Positions 24,049 to 25,412 of a stretch of DNA of 25,412 bases are shown here, one piece after another. How positions within the stretch are numbered: the first letter of the stretch is position 1; every line of letters starts with the position of its first letter. Origin of the DNA: Clostridia bacterium (GTDB taxonomy: Bacteria > Bacillota > Clostridia > Peptostreptococcales > Anaerovoracaceae); assembly GCA_024403215.1 (NCBI GenBank), contig JAKSSJ010000005.1, positions 1 through 25,412 of the forward strand, in the 5' to 3' direction. The translations under genes and the position numbers were made by a program. The notes under the pieces were generated by a model, which ran no database searches, was not told the DNA's origin, and worked only from the letters and a program-made list of their open reading frames with translations.

Positions 24049-25412
24049 AAAAGTTAAACCAATTAGATATAGACTTACGGCATCGTTTATGTTATTTGCG
24101 GTACTTCTCATGGGCATACTTTGGCTCATGCAGGTAGCCTTTCTTTCTGGATACTATGAGATGTCCATGAGGAACAAGTGCGAGAGCGCACTAAACACCG
24201 TAAGCAATGTTTATTCAACATCGGAATCTTTGACTTATGAGGATTTTTGCAATGTGCTTTCCTCAGTGTCATCTGATAACGATGTGTATTTTTATGTAGA
24301 AGCTGTAGACCGAAGCTTCTATATTTCCTCTTCAGAGGACCTTGGAAGAGGGCGTATCTATAGAGGTGCCCAAGAGCTCATCGATCAGGCTAAGCTCGAT
24401 CTTGTATTTGGGGACAATGAGGTTGTTAGTGTTTCTTCTGATTTTGATAAGGCAACAATGGAAAAGACTATAGTATATGCAACCTTATCTCATAACAAGA
24501 AAACGGTACCTATTTATATTTATGCTGTTACTTCTCTTACGCCAATTGGACCTGCTGTAAGCATCATTAGATCTCAGCTTTTAATCATAACGGCAATTTC
24601 CCTTGTGCTCGCCATCATCATTGCAAGATGGCTTTCCAAGCGCCTTTCAAAACCTATAATTGACATGAGTGGTAAGGCAAAGCTGCTCGCCCTTGGAAAC
24701 TACGATGTAGTATTTGATGGCGGTGAATATCAAGAGGTAGATCAGCTTGCGTCAACGCTTACAGAGGCTGCGTCCGATCTTAAAAAGACTGATGCTCTGC
24801 AAAAGGACCTTATGGCTAATGTCTCCCATGACCTTAGAACTCCGCTCACCATGATCAAGTCCTATGCCGAGATGATAAAAGATATTTCTGGAGATATCCC
24901 TGAAAAACGTAATCAGCACCTTGATGTAATAATAGAAGAAACTGATAGGCTCTCAGACCTTGTTAATGACGTTTTAACCCTGTCTAAGATGCAGTCTGGT
25001 GTTACAGAGCTTGAGTATTCTGAATTTGATATCCAAAAGTCTGCAAGGTCTGTTTTATCTACCTTTCTTGTCCTAGAAAACGAGGGTTACAGCTTCCATT
25101 TTGACGAGCTTGATGAAGAGACTATTGTAAATGGGGATGAGCGAAAACTTCAGCAGGTTATTGCAAATCTGCTTTCTAACGCTGTAAAATACAGCGCCGA
25201 TAAAAAGGATATACGCCTTGGTTTTATCTTAAGTAACGGCAAGATTCGCTGCTATGTGAGCGATAAGGGCGTTGGTATCCCAAAGGAAGACCAGGAAAAG
25301 ATTTGGCACAGATATGAGAGGGCCTCAGACAATGCACAAAGGCCTCTTGCCAAAGGAACTGGCCTTGGCCTTTCAATTGCTGCCGAGATTTTGGATCTTC
25401 ATAACGCTACCT
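24038..25412 (+). CDS. sensor histidine kinase, partial at window end
   Basis: The reading frame is open from a TTG at 24038, overlapping the regulator stop by 11 nt, to the window edge (458 codons). This start gives a basic cytoplasmic N terminus (MKTRKVKPIRYR) before the first helix (about 19-35); the first ATG, at 24089, would begin inside the helix. An extracytoplasmic sensor domain follows (about 40-175), then a second helix (about 185-203), a HAMP-like segment, a DHp domain with the phosphoacceptor His in NVSHDLRTPLTM, and a catalytic domain with N box (NLLSNAVKYS), DKGVGI G1 box, and GTGLGLS G2 box. The stimulus is unknown. The end of the gene lies beyond the window. Confidence 0.9.
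   Translation, partial: MKTRKVKPIRYRLTASFMLFAVLLMGILWLMQVAFLSGYYEMSMRNKCESALNTVSNVYSTSESLTYEDFCNVLSSVSSDNDVYFYVEAVDRSFYISSSEDLGRGRIYRGAQELIDQAKLDLVFGDNEVVSVSSDFDKATMEKTIVYATLSHNKKTVPIYIYAVTSLTPIGPAVSIIRSQLLIITAISLVLAIIIARWLSKRLSKPIIDMSGKAKLLALGNYDVVFDGGEYQEVDQLASTLTEAASDLKKTDALQKDLMANVSHDLRTPLTMIKSYAEMIKDISGDIPEKRNQHLDVIIEETDRLSDLVNDVLTLSKMQSGVTELEYSEFDIQKSARSVLSTFLVLENEGYSFHFDELDEETIVNGDERKLQQVIANLLSNAVKYSADKKDIRLGFILSNGKIRCYVSDKGVGIPKEDQEKIWHRYERASDNAQRPLAKGTGLGLSIAAEILDLHNAT

Overview
The window looks like a chromosomal segment of a strictly anaerobic Gram-positive bacterium, most likely a Clostridia/Eubacteriales lineage. This is inferred from AT-rich DNA, strong GGAGG-type ribosome binding sites, an Rnf complex, a minimal SufB/SufC-type Fe-S system, a UPF0182 membrane protein and fused ABC transporter proteins of the kind found in gut anaerobes. 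No 16S rRNA or species marker is present, so I go no further. All 20 protein genes read on the + strand; the only minus-strand gene is a tRNA-Lys. I see no phage, insertion sequence, CRISPR array or defence system.

Region 1 (1-375) is non-coding. It starts with a 53-bp tandem repeat whose units each fold into a hairpin, followed by an unusually GC-rich stretch with its own internal repeats. An extended -10 promoter follows. Region 2 (376-7411) reads as one transcription unit: a free HMA metallochaperone domain, a Zn/Cd/Pb P1B-type ATPase that seems to lack its first membrane helix, a radical-SAM activase, a SufC/SufB-like Fe-S assembly pair, and a two-gene amino-acid ABC transporter. The transporter ATPase carries a degenerate RsbW-like tail, and the partner is a binding-protein/permease fusion whose binding lobes are in swapped order. 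A strong terminator closes the unit.

Region 3 (7412-7819) holds two back-to-back hairpin terminators, tRNA-Lys(CTT) on the minus strand with a good promoter, an 8-bp palindrome and the promoter of the next unit. Region 4 (7820-22312) is a 14.5-kb run of 12 genes with gaps of at most 43 nt and no visible internal terminator: a zinc-ribbon membrane protein, UPF0182, a long glutamine synthetase, an SDR oxidoreductase, a lone binding lipoprotein, an Nfu-type Fe-S carrier, a CapA-like phosphatase, then rnfC-D-E-A-B and a GC-rich terminator. The Rnf cluster has no rnfG, although rnfD and rnfE abut exactly where rnfG usually sits. Region 5 (22361-25412) holds an AEC-family carrier and an OmpR/PhoB-type two-component pair; the sensor kinase runs off the window end.

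Taken together, the segment is about metal and Fe-S handling (HMA/ATPase, SufC/B, Nfu), nitrogen and amino-acid acquisition (ABC transporter, glutamine synthetase, binding lipoprotein) and ferredoxin:NAD+ energy conservation (Rnf), which itself demands many Fe-S clusters. The most interesting points are the Rnf cluster without rnfG (plus a Thr-Gly-Pro-Thr flavin site in RnfD), the RsbW-like tail on the transporter ATPase, the P-type ATPase without its first helix, and the zinc-ribbon/UPF0182 pair heading the operon.
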